A stretch of 64,000 nt of DNA from Solibacillus silvestris (GCA_001586195.1 CP014609.1:470001-534000); one strand, 5' to 3'; counted from the stretch's first letter, positions 17,886-28,702 are shown. Numbers and translations are program-made. Notes: generated by a model not told the origin, from the sequence alone.

Positions 17886-18060
17886 TTCTAATATATGATG
17901 GAAAGAATCTAATAAAATAAAAATAGTTCTAATAAATTGGTTATTTTCTAATAAAAAGGATAATTATTCTAATAAGTGCTCGGTATTTTCAAATAACCGG
18001 CTCGAATCTTCAAATAAGTCACCGTACTTTTCTAATAACCACCACAAAAGTTCTATTAAA
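17886..18060 (+). repeat. 21-base-period TTCTA array A
   Basis: TTCTA or close variants (ATCTA, TTCAA), mostly followed by ATAA, start at 17886, 17907, 17927, 17946, 17967, 17988, 18009, 18030 and 18051. The intervals are 21, 20, 19, then 21 five times. Sequence between cores is not conserved. It starts 28 bases after a terminator and ends about 40 bases before the uvrB LexA box. It contains no supportable gene. Confidence 0.8.
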
Positions 18061-18101
18061 ACCAACAACGCATATCTAAAACACCACCGCCACACTAAAT
18101 T

Positions 18102-18115
18102 CGAATGTACGTTCG
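18102..18115. promoter_or_regulatory. LexA (SOS) box of uvrB-uvrA
   Basis: CGAATGTACGTTCG matches the LexA consensus CGAACRNRYGTTYC at 12 of 14 positions, 75 bases before the uvrB start. B. subtilis uvrBA is SOS-regulated. Confidence 0.7.
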
Positions 18116-18189
18116 CAATTTTATCGTAAATTAAAAACAGGTATGTTAAAATAGAAGATACCATAAGTGACAGAAAGGACAATCTAAAT

Positions 18190-20172
18190 ATGACAGAAAC
18201 TTTTACAATAAAGTCCGCCTATCAGCCTGCCGGGGATCAGCCGGAAGCGATTAAACAGCTCGTACAAGGTGTTAAAGAAGGCAAGCGTCACCAGACATTG
18301 CTAGGGGCGACAGGTACGGGTAAAACATTTACGATTTCCAATGTAATTAAAGAAGTGAATAAGCCGACGCTTGTGATGGCACACAATAAAACACTGGCCG
18401 GCCAATTATATAGTGAGTTTAAAGAATTTTTCCCGGACAATGCGGTTGAATATTTCGTCAGCTACTATGACTATTTCCAGCCGGAAGCGTATGTACCGCA
18501 AACCGATACGTACATTGAAAAGGATTCAAGTATTAATGAAGAAATCGATAAATTGCGCCACTCGGCAACGACTGCGTTATTTGAACGGAAAGACGTCATT
18601 ATTATCGCATCTGTATCGTGTATTTACGGTCTCGGTAATCCGGAAGAATATCGTGAAATGGTCGTTTCCATTCGTACAGGGATGGAAATCGAGCGCAATC
18701 AGCTATTGCGGAAACTAGTCGACATTCAATATGAACGTAATGATATCAACTTTACACGCGGTACGTTCCGAGTGCGCGGGGATGTTGTCGAAATTTTCCC
18801 GGCATCACGCGATGAACACTGTATCCGAATCGAGTTTTTCGGAGATGAAGTTGACCGGATTCGTGAAGTGGATGCACTGACGGGCGAAATTTTAGGGGAC
18901 CGTCAGCATGTAGCTATTTTCCCTGCATCCCACTTCGTTACCCGTGAAGAGAAAATGAAAATTGCCATTGAAAATATCGAAAAAGAGTTGGAGGAGCGAC
19001 TTGCCGTCTTGCGTTCGGAAGACCGTTTACTGGAAGCGCAGCGCCTGGAGCAACGGACAAATTACGATCTGGAAATGATGAAGGAAATGGGCTTCTGCTC
19101 AGGTATCGAAAACTATTCGCGCCATTTAACATTGCGTGAAGCAGGTGCGACGCCGTATACATTACTCGATTATTTCCCGGAAGACTTTTTGCTTGTCGTT
19201 GATGAGAGCCATGTTACATTACCGCAAGTACGTGGTATGTATAATGGAGACCAGGCTCGTAAAGGGGTATTGGTCGAGCATGGCTTCCGTCTGCCGTCCG
19301 CGCTCGATAACCGTCCGCTCATGTTTGACGAATTTCAATCGAAAGTAAGCCAGGCAATTTATGTATCGGCAACACCAGGTCCATACGAACTAGAGCATAC
19401 ACCGGAAATGGTGGAACAGATTATTCGTCCGACAGGGCTGCTTGATCCGACGATTGATATCCGTCCGATTGAAGGGCAAATTGATGATCTGATCGATGAA
19501 ATTCATGAGCGAATCCGTCGTAATGAACGGACACTCGTCACGACATTGACGAAGAAAATGTCCGAAGATTTGTCGAGCTATTTAAAAGAAATGGGCTTGA
19601 AAGTCGAATACTTGCACTCGGAAATCAAAACGCTGGAACGGATCGAAATTATCCGGGAACTTCGTAAAGGGACGTATGATGTGCTGATTGGTATTAACTT
19701 ATTAAGGGAAGGTCTTGATATTCCTGAAGTATCTCTTGTCGCAATTTTGGATGCGGACAAGGAAGGGTTCCTCCGTTCGGAACGTTCGCTTATTCAAACT
19801 ATCGGACGTGCTGCGCGTAACTCGAACGGTCATGTCATTATGTATGCCAATAATATGACGGATTCAATGACAAAGGCGATCAGTGAAACAAAGCGCCGTC
19901 GTGAAACCCAAATGGCTTACAATGAAGAACATGGTATTACACCGAAAACAATCATTAAAAAGATTCCTGATATTATCCGTGCAACACAAGCTGCGGAACA
20001 GGAAGAAACATATATTACAAAAGTGACAGGCGGTAAAAAGCTGACGAAAAAAGAGCTGGAGAAGCTTGTTGCGACATTGCAAGTTGAAATGAAAGAAGCC
20101 GCAAAAGCGCTGGACTTTGAACGCGCGGCTGAACTACGTGACATGATATTTGAATTGAAAGCAGAAGGGTGA
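18190..20172 (+). CDS. uvrB: Excinuclease ABC subunit B
   Basis: A 660-residue nucleotide excision repair helicase-like protein that verifies damage with UvrA and then loads UvrC. Walker A GATGTGKT is near residue 40. The damage-probing beta-hairpin region [20 protein letters not shown] ([10 protein letters not shown]) is near 92-111. Helicase motifs DESHVTLPQ and [13 protein letters not shown] follow, and the C-terminal UVR motif ([17 protein letters not shown]) contacts UvrC. ATG 18190 is preceded by AGAAAGGA. It forms an operon with uvrA, whose start is five bases after the uvrB stop, under a LexA box. Confidence 0.98.
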   Translation: MTETFTIKSAYQPAGDQPEAIKQLVQGVKEGKRHQTLLGATGTGKTFTISNVIKEVNKPTLVMAHNKTLAGQLYSEFKEFFPDNAVEYFVSYYDYFQPEAYVPQTDTYIEKDSSINEEIDKLRHSATTALFERKDVIIIASVSCIYGLGNPEEYREMVVSIRTGMEIERNQLLRKLVDIQYERNDINFTRGTFRVRGDVVEIFPASRDEHCIRIEFFGDEVDRIREVDALTGEILGDRQHVAIFPASHFVTREEKMKIAIENIEKELEERLAVLRSEDRLLEAQRLEQRTNYDLEMMKEMGFCSGIENYSRHLTLREAGATPYTLLDYFPEDFLLVVDESHVTLPQVRGMYNGDQARKGVLVEHGFRLPSALDNRPLMFDEFQSKVSQAIYVSATPGPYELEHTPEMVEQIIRPTGLLDPTIDIRPIEGQIDDLIDEIHERIRRNERTLVTTLTKKMSEDLSSYLKEMGLKVEYLHSEIKTLERIEIIRELRKGTYDVLIGINLLREGLDIPEVSLVAILDADKEGFLRSERSLIQTIGRAARNSNGHVIMYANNMTDSMTKAISETKRRRETQMAYNEEHGITPKTIIKKIPDIIRATQAAEQEETYITKVTGGKKLTKKELEKLVATLQVEMKEAAKALDFERAAELRDMIFELKAEG

Positions 20173-20177
20173 ACAAT

Positions 20178-23045
20178 GTGAAAAATACAGAAATTGTCGT
20201 ACAAGGTGCACGAGCGCATAATTTAAAAAATATTGATGTCACAATTCCACGCGATAAAATTGTCGTTGTGACAGGGCTTTCAGGTTCCGGTAAATCTTCA
20301 CTGGCATTCGATACGATTTATGCGGAAGGGCAGCGTCGTTATGTTGAATCATTGTCTGCATATGCACGACAATTTTTAGGACAAATGGACAAGCCAGATG
20401 TCGATACAATTGAAGGACTGTCACCAGCGATTTCGATTGACCAGAAGACAACGAGCCGTAACCCGCGCTCAACAGTCGGGACAGTAACCGAAATTTACGA
20501 TTACTTGCGACTGCTTTTTGCGCGTATCGGAAAACCGTATTGTCCGACACATGGGATTGAAATTACATCGCAGACAGTTGAACAAATGGTTGACCGCCTG
20601 ATGGAATATCCGGAGCGCACGAAAATGCAGCTGCTTGCCCCTGTTATTGAAGGCAAAAAAGGAACGCACGTGAAGCTGCTTGAAGATTTGAAAAAACAAG
20701 GCTTTGTTCGTATCCGTATAAATGGGGAACTGCGTGATCTCGATGATAATATTGAGTTGGATAAAAACAAAAAACATACAATTGAAGTAGTCGTGGACCG
20801 TGTTGTCGTAAAAGAGGGTAATGAAACGCGTTTAAGCGATTCCCTAGAAGCAGCGCTCAGAATTGCGGATGGACGTGTTCTAGTCGATGTGATCGATCAT
20901 GAGGAGCTGTTATTCAGTGAGCATCATGCATGTCCAATATGCGGATTTTCGATTGGTGAACTTGAGCCGCGCATGTTTTCGTTCAACAGTCCATTCGGGG
21001 CTTGCCCTACATGTGATGGGCTTGGAAGTAAAGCAAAGGCTGATATCGACTTAGTCATTCACAATTGGGATTTAACATTGCTTGAAAATGCGATAGCACC
21101 ATGGGAATCCGTATCGTCCAACTATTACCCGCAGCTGTTGGCATCCGTATGCAAACATTACAACATTCCAATGGATGTACCGGTAAAAGATATTCCTAAG
21201 GAGAAAATGGATAAAATTTTATACGGTTCTGGAAAAGAGAAAATTCTATTTGAATATACAAATGATTATGGCAGTGTGCATAAGAAAAATATCGAATTTG
21301 AAGGCGTCATCGCAAATATCGAAAGACGCTTTAAAGATTCCTCTTCAGATTATGTACGTGAGTCGATGCAAAAGTACATGACCGAACAGCCTTGTGCGAC
21401 TTGTAAAGGGCAACGTCTGAAAAAGGAAACACTCGCAGTGAAAATTAAAGACCAGAACATTTCAGAAGCGACACGCCACTCCATTCAGGAAATGTATGAG
21501 TTCTTTAGTTCAGTAGAATTAACAGAAAAAGAACGCCAGATTGCGAATTTAATTATTCGTGAGGTGATTGAACGACTGAAGTTCTTATTGGATGTCGGAT
21601 TAAATTACTTAACACTTGCACGATCTGCTGGAACATTATCCGGCGGGGAAGCACAGCGTATTCGACTGGCCACTCAAATCGGCTCTCGTTTAACAGGTGT
21701 ACTTTACATTTTGGACGAGCCGTCAATCGGTCTGCACCAGCGTGATAATGACCGTTTAATTAATACACTTGTAAATATGCGCGACCTCGGCAATACGTTA
21801 ATTATCGTCGAGCATGATGAGGACACGATGATGGCAGCGGACCATTTAATCGATATCGGACCGGGTGCCGGTGTACATGGCGGTCAAGTCATTGCACAAG
21901 GGACACCAAAGCAAGTCATGAAAAACAAAGAGTCGATTACCGGCCAATATTTGAGCGGGAAGAAATTTATCCCACTGCCTCTTGAGCGCCGTAAATCAGA
22001 TGGCCGGAAAATAAAGATTAAAGGCGCTTCTGAAAATAACTTGAAAAATGTCAGTGTCGATATCCCGCTAGGTCAGTTCATCGCCGTTACAGGTGTGTCC
22101 GGTTCTGGTAAATCGACATTAGTGAATGAGATTTTATATAAATCGCTCGCATCAAAACTGAACCGGGCAAAAGTAAAACCGGGCAAGCATAAAACAATAG
22201 AAGGTTTAGAACAACTTGAAAAAGTAATTGATGTGGACCAATCGCCAATCGGACGTACACCACGTTCTAACCCTGCAACGTATATTGGCGTATTTGATGA
22301 TATTCGCGATGTATTTGCTATGACGAATGAGGCGAAAGTGCGCGGCTATAAAAAAGGGCGATTTTCGTTCAACGTAAAAGGCGGACGTTGTGAAGCTTGC
22401 CGCGGAGATGGCATTATTAAAATCGAAATGCACTTTTTACCGGATGTTTATGTGCCGTGTGAAGTTTGTCACGGGAAGCGTTATAACCGCGAAACACTTG
22501 AAGTAAAATATAAAGATAAAAATATTTCCGATATTTTGGAAATGACGGTAGAAGATGCATTGGAGTTTTTCGGGAACTTGCCGAAAATTCAGCGTAAACT
22601 GCAAACGATTGTCGATGTGGGTCTTGGATATGTGAAGCTTGGTCAGCCTGCAACTACATTATCTGGGGGTGAAGCACAGCGTGTGAAATTGGCGTCGGAA
22701 TTGCACCGTCGTTCAACTGGTAAGTCATTTTATATTTTGGATGAACCAACAACTGGTTTGCATGCCGATGATATTTCCCGTTTGCTGATTGTCCTGCAGC
22801 GCTTAGTCGAAAACGGTGAGACCGTGCTTGTGATTGAGCATAATCTCGATGTTATCAAAACAGCCGACCATATTATTGATCTAGGTCCTGAAGGTGGCGA
22901 AGGTGGCGGTACAATTTTAGCGACAGGTACACCGGAGAAAATAGCCGAAGTGAAGGAAAGTTATACAGGCCGCTACTTAAAACCGATTTTGGAGCGCGAC
23001 CGTGAACGTATGGAATCAAGAATTAAAGAAGCGCAAAATAAATAG
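20178..23045 (+). CDS. uvrA: Excinuclease ABC subunit A
   Basis: A 955-residue damage-recognition ATPase. It has two ABC modules: Walker [13 protein letters not shown] near residue 32 and [10 protein letters not shown] near 640, each with an LSGGEAQR signature. The first zinc module has CPICGF...CPTC (about 253-280), plus CATCKGQRL; the second has CEACRGDG...[11 protein letters not shown] chose GTG 20178: GAAGGG (20164-20169) is eight bases before it, and the protein then starts [20 protein letters not shown] as in relatives. An in-frame GTG at 20169 overlaps the uvrB stop. Confidence 0.97.
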   Translation: MKNTEIVVQGARAHNLKNIDVTIPRDKIVVVTGLSGSGKSSLAFDTIYAEGQRRYVESLSAYARQFLGQMDKPDVDTIEGLSPAISIDQKTTSRNPRSTVGTVTEIYDYLRLLFARIGKPYCPTHGIEITSQTVEQMVDRLMEYPERTKMQLLAPVIEGKKGTHVKLLEDLKKQGFVRIRINGELRDLDDNIELDKNKKHTIEVVVDRVVVKEGNETRLSDSLEAALRIADGRVLVDVIDHEELLFSEHHACPICGFSIGELEPRMFSFNSPFGACPTCDGLGSKAKADIDLVIHNWDLTLLENAIAPWESVSSNYYPQLLASVCKHYNIPMDVPVKDIPKEKMDKILYGSGKEKILFEYTNDYGSVHKKNIEFEGVIANIERRFKDSSSDYVRESMQKYMTEQPCATCKGQRLKKETLAVKIKDQNISEATRHSIQEMYEFFSSVELTEKERQIANLIIREVIERLKFLLDVGLNYLTLARSAGTLSGGEAQRIRLATQIGSRLTGVLYILDEPSIGLHQRDNDRLINTLVNMRDLGNTLIIVEHDEDTMMAADHLIDIGPGAGVHGGQVIAQGTPKQVMKNKESITGQYLSGKKFIPLPLERRKSDGRKIKIKGASENNLKNVSVDIPLGQFIAVTGVSGSGKSTLVNEILYKSLASKLNRAKVKPGKHKTIEGLEQLEKVIDVDQSPIGRTPRSNPATYIGVFDDIRDVFAMTNEAKVRGYKKGRFSFNVKGGRCEACRGDGIIKIEMHFLPDVYVPCEVCHGKRYNRETLEVKYKDKNISDILEMTVEDALEFFGNLPKIQRKLQTIVDVGLGYVKLGQPATTLSGGEAQRVKLASELHRRSTGKSFYILDEPTTGLHADDISRLLIVLQRLVENGETVLVIEHNLDVIKTADHIIDLGPEGGEGGGTILATGTPEKIAEVKESYTGRYLKPILERDRERMESRIKEAQNK

Positions 23046-23067
23046 ATTGAAAAACTAAGAGCGCAAA

Positions 23068-23098
23068 CGAAACTTTTCGTCCTCCCTCCTCGTATAAT
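23068..23098 (+). promoter_or_regulatory. ECF sigma-W-type promoter of yvlB
   Basis: CGAAAC (23068-23073), 17 bases, then CGTATAAT (23091-23098) resembles the sigma-W consensus TGAAAC-N16/17-CGTA. B. subtilis yvlABCD is a known sigma-W operon, which fits. Confidence 0.62.
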
Positions 23099-23123
23099 AA
23101 CTATATACGAAGCAGAGGGAGGA
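23080..23123 (+). repeat. Inverted repeat pairing with the yvlB ribosome binding site
   Basis: TCCTCCCT (23080-23087) is complementary to AGGGAGGA (23116-23123), the yvlB SD. Further pairs (CGTATA with TATACG) extend the stem with bulges. If the RNA begins before 23080 the SD would be hidden; if it begins after the -10 at 23098 only a DNA palindrome remains. Confidence 0.65.
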
Positions 23124-23131
23124 ATTTTTTT

Positions 23132-24346
23132 ATGCAAGAAGAACGTAAACGCATTTTAAAATTAGTTGAAAGCGGTACAATTACGGCAGAAGAGGCAATT
23201 GTATTACTGGAAAAATTGTCGTCGGAAAAGGAATCCACTCCATCACAAGCAGCACCAGTCGAGCAACCGCTTTTTGAAGAAAAGTTTGGGGAAGAGCCGC
23301 ATAAGGCAGAACCGGTTTTTGAAGAGCAAAAAGAAAAACGTAAAACAACAGGATTTGAAGATATTTTCGGCAAGTCATTTAACGATAAAGAATTCAATAA
23401 AAAGATGGACGAGTTCATGGGCGATATCAAACAGGATTTATCACAATTCAGCACACGCATGACAGGATTGGTCGGTGCAGCATTATCCAAGTTTAAAGAA
23501 CTTGATATTGATACACCGTTTGGAGAAAAAGTTGAGTTTACTAAAACGTATGCTTACCCTGTAGCTGATGTTAAAGGGGTAGAGCTGGAAATCGCCAATG
23601 GTAAAATCGATATCGTACGCGCTGCGGATGAATTAGTTACTGTAAATGTGACAGGGAAAACGCCGTTGAGAGGTACAGAAGAAGAAACGATTGCACAGGC
23701 AACGGAAAATATGTCGAAGCTGACAAATGACAAATTATTTATCCAATCTACAAATAAATTTGCACAAGTGAAAGTACAAGTAGCTATTCCAGAGAAACAT
23801 TATGACGTAATAATCGCAAAACTATTAACAGGTAGCGTTTCAATCGAACAGGTTGACGCAAAGTTGGTTAAAGCGCGTACACATAACGGGGTAATCCGTT
23901 TGGAAAATGCAACATTTGATCATGCGGAACTGCAAACGAGCAACGGTGCAGTAGAAGCCCGTCATATTAAAGGTGAAGATTTGGAAATCGGCACAGCGAA
24001 TGGACGTATTTACGTTGATGGCGAATTAAATGAAGTAGAAGCTGAATCGATGAATGGACATGTTGTCATCACAACAACGAGTGCGGAAGCGCATAAAATC
24101 AAGGCCCGTGCTCTAGCAGGTTCAGTAGAAATTTATGTGCCGAAAACAGTGGCGCTGGACGGTCAGGTTTACTCGAACTTCGGAAAAGCAGATATTGGTT
24201 TAAGTGATGTATTGCTTACAGAAGAAGAAGAGCAATTTCTGTCAAAATCGGTACGTTTCACTAAAGAACTGGAAGGCGCGAAACTCTTGAAATTAGTAGG
24301 AGAATCTCGCACAGGTACAGTGTTGGTACGCTATACGCTGCAATAG
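23132..24346 (+). CDS. yvlB: YvlB-like DUF4097 protein
   Basis: A 404-residue protein. The N-terminus, EERKRILKLVESGTITAEEAIVLLEKL (residues ~3-30), is the short helical YvlB_N domain. An acidic linker follows. The C-terminal half (about 135-400) is the DUF4097 right-handed beta-helix-like repeat, with recurring blocks LEIANGKIDI, RTHNGVIRLENATF, LQTSNGAVEARHI and ESMNGHVVITT. B. subtilis yvlB is next to uvrBA and induced by sigma-W under envelope stress; the promoter here agrees. The biochemical role is unknown. SD GGGAGG (23117-23122) is nine bases before ATG 23132. Confidence 0.85.
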   Translation: MQEERKRILKLVESGTITAEEAIVLLEKLSSEKESTPSQAAPVEQPLFEEKFGEEPHKAEPVFEEQKEKRKTTGFEDIFGKSFNDKEFNKKMDEFMGDIKQDLSQFSTRMTGLVGAALSKFKELDIDTPFGEKVEFTKTYAYPVADVKGVELEIANGKIDIVRAADELVTVNVTGKTPLRGTEEETIAQATENMSKLTNDKLFIQSTNKFAQVKVQVAIPEKHYDVIIAKLLTGSVSIEQVDAKLVKARTHNGVIRLENATFDHAELQTSNGAVEARHIKGEDLEIGTANGRIYVDGELNEVEAESMNGHVVITTTSAEAHKIKARALAGSVEIYVPKTVALDGQVYSNFGKADIGLSDVLLTEEEEQFLSKSVRFTKELEGAKLLKLVGESRTGTVLVRYTLQ

Positions 24347-24429
24347 GCGTAGGATTTCAGCTACAGCTTTCCGGATTCCATGAAGCTCGAGTGACTAATT
24401 CTTCAAAGAAATAAATTCCTTATAAAATC

Positions 24430-24467
24430 AAGCATCCATTTTCTCGCAAAGAATTTGGGTGCTTTTC
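24430..24467 (+). terminator. Probable terminator after yvlB
   Basis: AAGCATCC (24430-24437) pairs with GGGTGCTT (24456-24463, one G-U), followed by TTCC. The T-run is short. Confidence 0.5.
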
Positions 24468-24883
24468 CTATTCGAACTTTTTGTTTTCCGTCAAATCTCC
24501 AATAAAAAGTCACAAATTGCCGCATTCCTACATGGAAAAAGAATTTTTTTAAAAATCCCCCTAAAAATACCATAATAATCCAAATGCTGAGAAGGGTTTT
24601 CAGTAAAATCGTCGAATAATTAAAAATAGTGTAGAGTATTTTATTATATTAAGAACATTTCATACTTTAACATTTATATTACGAAAACCAAAAAATAAGT
24701 GTAATTCTATGAAATTTTATGAACAAATGAAATTTTGTAATGTTGTCATGGCGCTCCGGGAGCCTGAAAACGAGACGGGGCTTACATTGAAAAGAAAATG
24801 TAATAAAATTTGAGCTTGAAAATGCTATAATGAGTAAGACTAAAATTTAAAATTCTAGATATTGAGCTTAGGTGGTTTCGTGA
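24468..24883. other. AT-rich intergenic region before ftsE
   Basis: No gene is visible. A -10-like TATAAT lies at 24826-24831 with TG two bases before it (extended -10); no good -35 is found at the proper spacing. It is the likely ftsEX promoter. Confidence 0.45.
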
Positions 24884-25570
24884 ATGATTGAAATGAATAA
24901 TGTAGTGAAGAAGTATCCTAACGGGGTCGTCGCCGCAAACGGGATTACGGTTCATATAAAAAAAGGTGAATTTGTGTATATTGTTGGCCCGAGTGGAGCA
25001 GGTAAATCGACATTTATTAAGTTGATGTACCGTGAAGAAAAACCGACTTCCGGCGATGTCATCATTAATGGCATTAATTTGAGAACGCTAAAAAATAATC
25101 GCGTACCTCATTTACGCCGTCATCTTGGTGTCGTCTTCCAGGACTTTAAATTATTGCCGCGCTTAACAGTGTATGAAAATGTAGCGTTCGCGATGGAAGT
25201 AATTGAAGAACAGCCAAGCGTCATCCGTAAACGGGTAATGGAAGTACTTGAACTGGTGGGCTTAAAGCATAAAGTGCGAATGCTGCCGAATGAGCTGTCA
25301 GGTGGAGAACAGCAGCGTGTAGCAATTGCCCGCTCGATTGTAAACCGTCCGAAAGTGATGATTGCGGACGAGCCTACAGGAAATTTAGACCCGGAAACAT
25401 CGTGGGAAATTATGAATATTTTTGAGGAAATTAATCGCCAAGGTACGACGATTTTGATGGCAACACATAACCGTGAAATCGTAAATACTGTACGTAAAAG
25501 AGTTATTGCAATTGAAGGCGGAATGATCGTCCGTGATGAGTACGGAGGTGACTACGGCTATGAAAACTAG
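24884..25570 (+). CDS. ftsE: Cell division ABC transporter ATPase FtsE
   Basis: A 228-residue ABC ATPase that works with FtsX. Walker A GPSGAGKST (about 36-44), signature LSGGEQQRVAIARS (about 138) and Walker B VMIADEPTGNLD are present. FtsEX does not transport; it transmits ATP hydrolysis to a periplasmic or wall hydrolase (CwlO in B. subtilis). TAGGTGG lies before ATG 24884. It overlaps ftsX by 11 bases. A gene for an M23 hydrolase with coiled coil follows ftsX. Confidence 0.96.
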   Translation: MIEMNNVVKKYPNGVVAANGITVHIKKGEFVYIVGPSGAGKSTFIKLMYREEKPTSGDVIINGINLRTLKNNRVPHLRRHLGVVFQDFKLLPRLTVYENVAFAMEVIEEQPSVIRKRVMEVLELVGLKHKVRMLPNELSGGEQQRVAIARSIVNRPKVMIADEPTGNLDPETSWEIMNIFEEINRQGTTILMATHNREIVNTVRKRVIAIEGGMIVRDEYGGDYGYEN

Positions 25571-26456
25571 AACAATTGCCCGTCATTTCCGTGAAAGTTT
25601 TAAATCATTAGGCCGTAACAGCTGGATGACACTGGCTTCCATCAGTGCTGTAACAGTTACATTATTATTGGTCGGTGTATTTGCTGCGATTATGATGAAT
25701 TTAAACAAAGTCGCTTCCGATTTGGAAAACGATGTTGAAATTCGTGTCATGATTGATATTATTCCGGAAGCGGAAGAAGCAAAATTGGCAGAAGAGCAGC
25801 TTCTTGACGAGATTCATAATATGCCGGATGTCGAGGAAGTTACATATTCTTCTAAAGAACAAGAATTAAGTAAGTTAATCAAAGATTTTGGTGATGAATT
25901 AAGTTTATTCGAACAGAACAACCCGTTATATAATGTGCTGTACGTCAAGGCTGTCGATCCTTTGAAAACAGCTGATGTCGCCAAGCAGATTGATAGCTTA
26001 GACAATACTTTTGAAGTAAAATATGGCGAGGGTAAAGTAGAAAAACTATTTAACTTCTTAGAAATCGCTCGTAATGTTGGACTCGTATTAATTTTAGGAC
26101 TGCTGTTTACAGCGATGTTCTTAATCTCTAATACCATTCGCATTACGATTATTGCACGTAAAGATGAAATTGAAATTATGAAGCTTGTAGGGGCTACAAA
26201 TTCTTTCGTCCGCATTCCATTTGTATTGGAAGGAATGTGGCTTGGTTTAATTGGATCTATTATTCCAGTCGCAGCCGTTACAATTGCTTATTACAGTATT
26301 TATGATTTATTGGCACCTCGATTAAAAGGGGAATTGTTCCAAATGTTAGAAGTAACACCACTTATGTATCAGGTGAACGGATTAATCATCTTCATCGGGA
26401 TGTTCATCGGTATATGGGGAAGTTTCATGTCAGTTCGTAAGTTTTTAAAAGTATAA
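25560..26456 (+). CDS. ftsX: Cell division membrane protein FtsX
   Basis: A 298-residue membrane protein with the FtsX arrangement: one N-terminal membrane segment (about 22-46), an extracellular loop domain (about 50-160), then three segments near 168-190, 220-245 and 265-290. I chose ATG 25560 with GGAGGTG upstream, which puts the start inside the ftsE 3' end; the frame is open from a GTG at 25533. The extracellular domain normally contacts the cell-wall hydrolase or its activator. Confidence 0.95.
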   Translation: MKTRTIARHFRESFKSLGRNSWMTLASISAVTVTLLLVGVFAAIMMNLNKVASDLENDVEIRVMIDIIPEAEEAKLAEEQLLDEIHNMPDVEEVTYSSKEQELSKLIKDFGDELSLFEQNNPLYNVLYVKAVDPLKTADVAKQIDSLDNTFEVKYGEGKVEKLFNFLEIARNVGLVLILGLLFTAMFLISNTIRITIIARKDEIEIMKLVGATNSFVRIPFVLEGMWLGLIGSIIPVAAVTIAYYSIYDLLAPRLKGELFQMLEVTPLMYQVNGLIIFIGMFIGIWGSFMSVRKFLKV

Positions 26457-26589
26457 CTTCTTTCAGCGACTGTCACACATTGCCAAGGCAACATTGACAA
26501 TGACGAAAATAGTGGGAAGTGGCTCGTTTTTTACATCTTAGAGAGACAAAAAGAGCCACTATTACCCATGCATTTAGGGGGAAAAGTTT

Positions 26590-27894
26590 TTGAAGAAGCT
26601 AACGACGCGTTCATTTAAAACAATTGCAGCAATACTTGCGCTAGTACTATTTGTTCAAATACCGGCAGCATCCGCAGCATCATTAAGTGAACTGAAAAAA
26701 GAGCGCAGTCAACTCGAAGCAGAAAAGAAATCAATTAATAAATCACTCGAACAAAAAACAAACGAGATTCAAACAAATCAAAACAGACAGCAAAAAATTA
26801 TTTCGCAGCTGGAGCAACTGGGTGCAAAAATTAATGAAACGAATCATAGTATTGCCGTTGTCGAATTGGATATTGAAATTGCAAACGAAGAGATTTCTAT
26901 TTTAGAAGATGAAATCGCAGAATTAAAAGAGAAGATTGAGCAACGTAATGAACTATTGCGTGAGCGTGCACGGGCGATTCAGTCATCAGGTACAGTTAGT
27001 TACCTTGACGTCCTGCTTGGAGCAAATAGTTTCGTAGACTTTATCGATCGTTTTTCTGCTGTAAGCACACTTATGGACGCTGACCGTCAAATTATGCGTG
27101 AGCAAAAGGAAGACCAGGAAAAACTTGAAGTTCAAAAGCTGGAGCTTGTGAAGACGAAAGAAGAGCTTGAAGCGAATAAAGCGAAATTGAAAAGTTTGAT
27201 GGCTTCGTTAAATCAACAAAAGAAAGAAAAGAAACAGTTAGTAGCAGAGCTTGAAAAAGAAGAAGCGAAACTACGATCTGAGAAAACAGAACTAAAAGCA
27301 GAGTACGATGATAAGGTAGAATTAAGTAAAGAACTGGAAGAGAAGTTTCTTAAAGAACAGCGCCGATTAGCGGAAGTTGCCCGTCAAAAGGCATTGGAAG
27401 CTGCGGCTGCTAAAAAGAAACAACAAAACAGTAGCAGTAGCAATAGTACTGTAAGTTCCGGAAACTTGCCGGTTGTTTCTTCAGGACATTGGACAAGACC
27501 TGCAGCGGGCCGTTTTACATCAGGGTTCGGTGGGCGTGATATTGGACCAATCGGAAGTAAAAATCACTTAGGAATTGACATTGCCAACTCAATCGGAACA
27601 CCGGTTGTTGCAGCAGCGGATGGTGTTGTTTCCTATGTTGGTTCGATGAATGGTTACGGGAATGTTGTAATGGTTACTCACTCGATTGAAGGACAATTAT
27701 TCACGACAACGTATGCCCATTTAAGCGGATTTAATACGAGTGTTGGCGCATCTGTTTCAAAAGGTCAGCAAATTGCAAGACTTGGGAATTCAGGGAACTC
27801 AACAGGACCTCATGTACACTTTGAGATCCATGTCGGTGAATGGAACGGCAGTCGTTCAAACGCCGTCAACCCATTAAACTATATTTCACTGTAA
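26590..27894 (+). CDS. Coiled-coil M23 peptidoglycan hydrolase (EnvC/PcsB-like partner of FtsEX)
   Basis: A 434-residue secreted protein starting at TTG 26590, seven bases after AGGGGGA. The signal peptide covers about residues 1-29 (ending ASAAS). A long coiled coil runs from about 30 to 265. A Ser/Asn linker follows, then an M23 (LytM) domain at about 305-430 with H-L-G-I-D and HVHFEIH, the zinc ligands, so the hydrolase looks active. Its place directly after ftsEX and the coiled coil suggest it is the hydrolase switched by FtsEX, as EnvC or PcsB are elsewhere. That link is inference from context. Confidence 0.88.
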   Translation: MKKLTTRSFKTIAAILALVLFVQIPAASAASLSELKKERSQLEAEKKSINKSLEQKTNEIQTNQNRQQKIISQLEQLGAKINETNHSIAVVELDIEIANEEISILEDEIAELKEKIEQRNELLRERARAIQSSGTVSYLDVLLGANSFVDFIDRFSAVSTLMDADRQIMREQKEDQEKLEVQKLELVKTKEELEANKAKLKSLMASLNQQKKEKKQLVAELEKEEAKLRSEKTELKAEYDDKVELSKELEEKFLKEQRRLAEVARQKALEAAAAKKKQQNSSSSNSTVSSGNLPVVSSGHWTRPAAGRFTSGFGGRDIGPIGSKNHLGIDIANSIGTPVVAAADGVVSYVGSMNGYGNVVMVTHSIEGQLFTTTYAHLSGFNTSVGASVSKGQQIARLGNSGNSTGPHVHFEIHVGEWNGSRSNAVNPLNYISL

Positions 27895-27901
27895 GTTATA
27901 T

Positions 27902-27940
27902 AAAAGGCAAAACTTTAATTATTAAAGTTTTGCCTTTTTC
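27902..27940 (+). terminator. Terminator of the ftsEX-M23 unit
   Basis: A long perfect stem: AAAAGGCAAAACTTTA (27902-27917) pairs with its complement at about 27922-27937, loop ATTA, then T-run. Confidence 0.88.
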
Positions 27941-28003
27941 GTTTGAATAATTATCTAAAAGTTATGATAATGTACTAATAGGAAGAAATGTGGGGTGAAG
28001 TTG

Positions 28004-28576
28004 ATGAAGAAAAATGTTGGAGTCGGTATTATTTTAGTGCTTGTCATCACGATGCTTGGCACTTACATAAAAGCTGAAATCGATCAAAGTACTGCAATCA
28101 ACGAGCATGCATTAGGGAAAGAAGTTGAACTGGATGAAGAAGTCGGCCTCGAAAAAGGTCAGTTTGCACCGGATTTTACATTATATAATTTACAGGGCGA
28201 GCCGTTGACACTTTCGGAGCTGAGAGGGAAGCGTGTCGTACTGAATTTCTGGGCAACCTGGTGTCCGCCATGTGAAGCGGAAATGCCGCATATGCAAAAA
28301 TACTACGAAAAATACCGTGAAGAAGACAATGTGGAAATTGTCGGTGTCAATATGACGTACGCAAACGAAAAGCTGGAGCGTGTAGAGCAGTTTCTAAAAA
28401 GTTATGACATCACCTTCCCAATCGTACTGGAACAAACTGAAGCTGTTGCCTATCAATATGAAATTATGACGATGCCAACAACATACATGATTGATACTTC
28501 AGGGAAAATACAAAAGCAAATAATTGGTCCACTCGATTTGGATGCATTGCGGGAAAATGTCATTCAACTAGATTAA
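28004..28576 (+). CDS. TlpA/ResA-like membrane-anchored thiol-disulfide oxidoreductase
   Basis: A 190-residue protein with an N-terminal membrane anchor (about 5-25), then a thioredoxin fold with the active site WCPPC in NFWATWCPPCEAEMPHM and the cis-proline segment TMPTTYMID. Such proteins face outside and reduce or maintain thiols, for example in cytochrome c maturation (ResA) or spore formation (StoA); no cytochrome gene is next to it. GTG 27995 is in frame, but GGGGTGA (27992-27998) serves ATG 28004 better. The substrate is unknown. Confidence 0.85.
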   Translation: MKKNVGVGIILVLVITMLGTYIKAEIDQSTAINEHALGKEVELDEEVGLEKGQFAPDFTLYNLQGEPLTLSELRGKRVVLNFWATWCPPCEAEMPHMQKYYEKYREEDNVEIVGVNMTYANEKLERVEQFLKSYDITFPIVLEQTEAVAYQYEIMTMPTTYMIDTSGKIQKQIIGPLDLDALRENVIQLD

Positions 28577-28702
28577 GTGCAGGAATTGAGACGATTTGGT
28601 TCAGGAACCTTAAAATATCTTCACTTTAAGACGTTTAAATTCGACTTTATAAGTATGAAACTTTCATTCGCTTCATAAATTTTATGGAACGGAGGAGAAC
28701 TC

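Noticed and set aside
24820-24831. Complete sigma-A promoter for ftsEX
   Set aside because: The -10 is good but no acceptable -35 lies 16-18 bases upstream; left as a note only.
26518-26560. Hairpin between ftsX and the M23 hydrolase gene as a terminator
   Set aside because: The 8-bp stem (AGTGGCTC/GAGCCACT) has a 27-base loop and no T-run after it; it may be chance.
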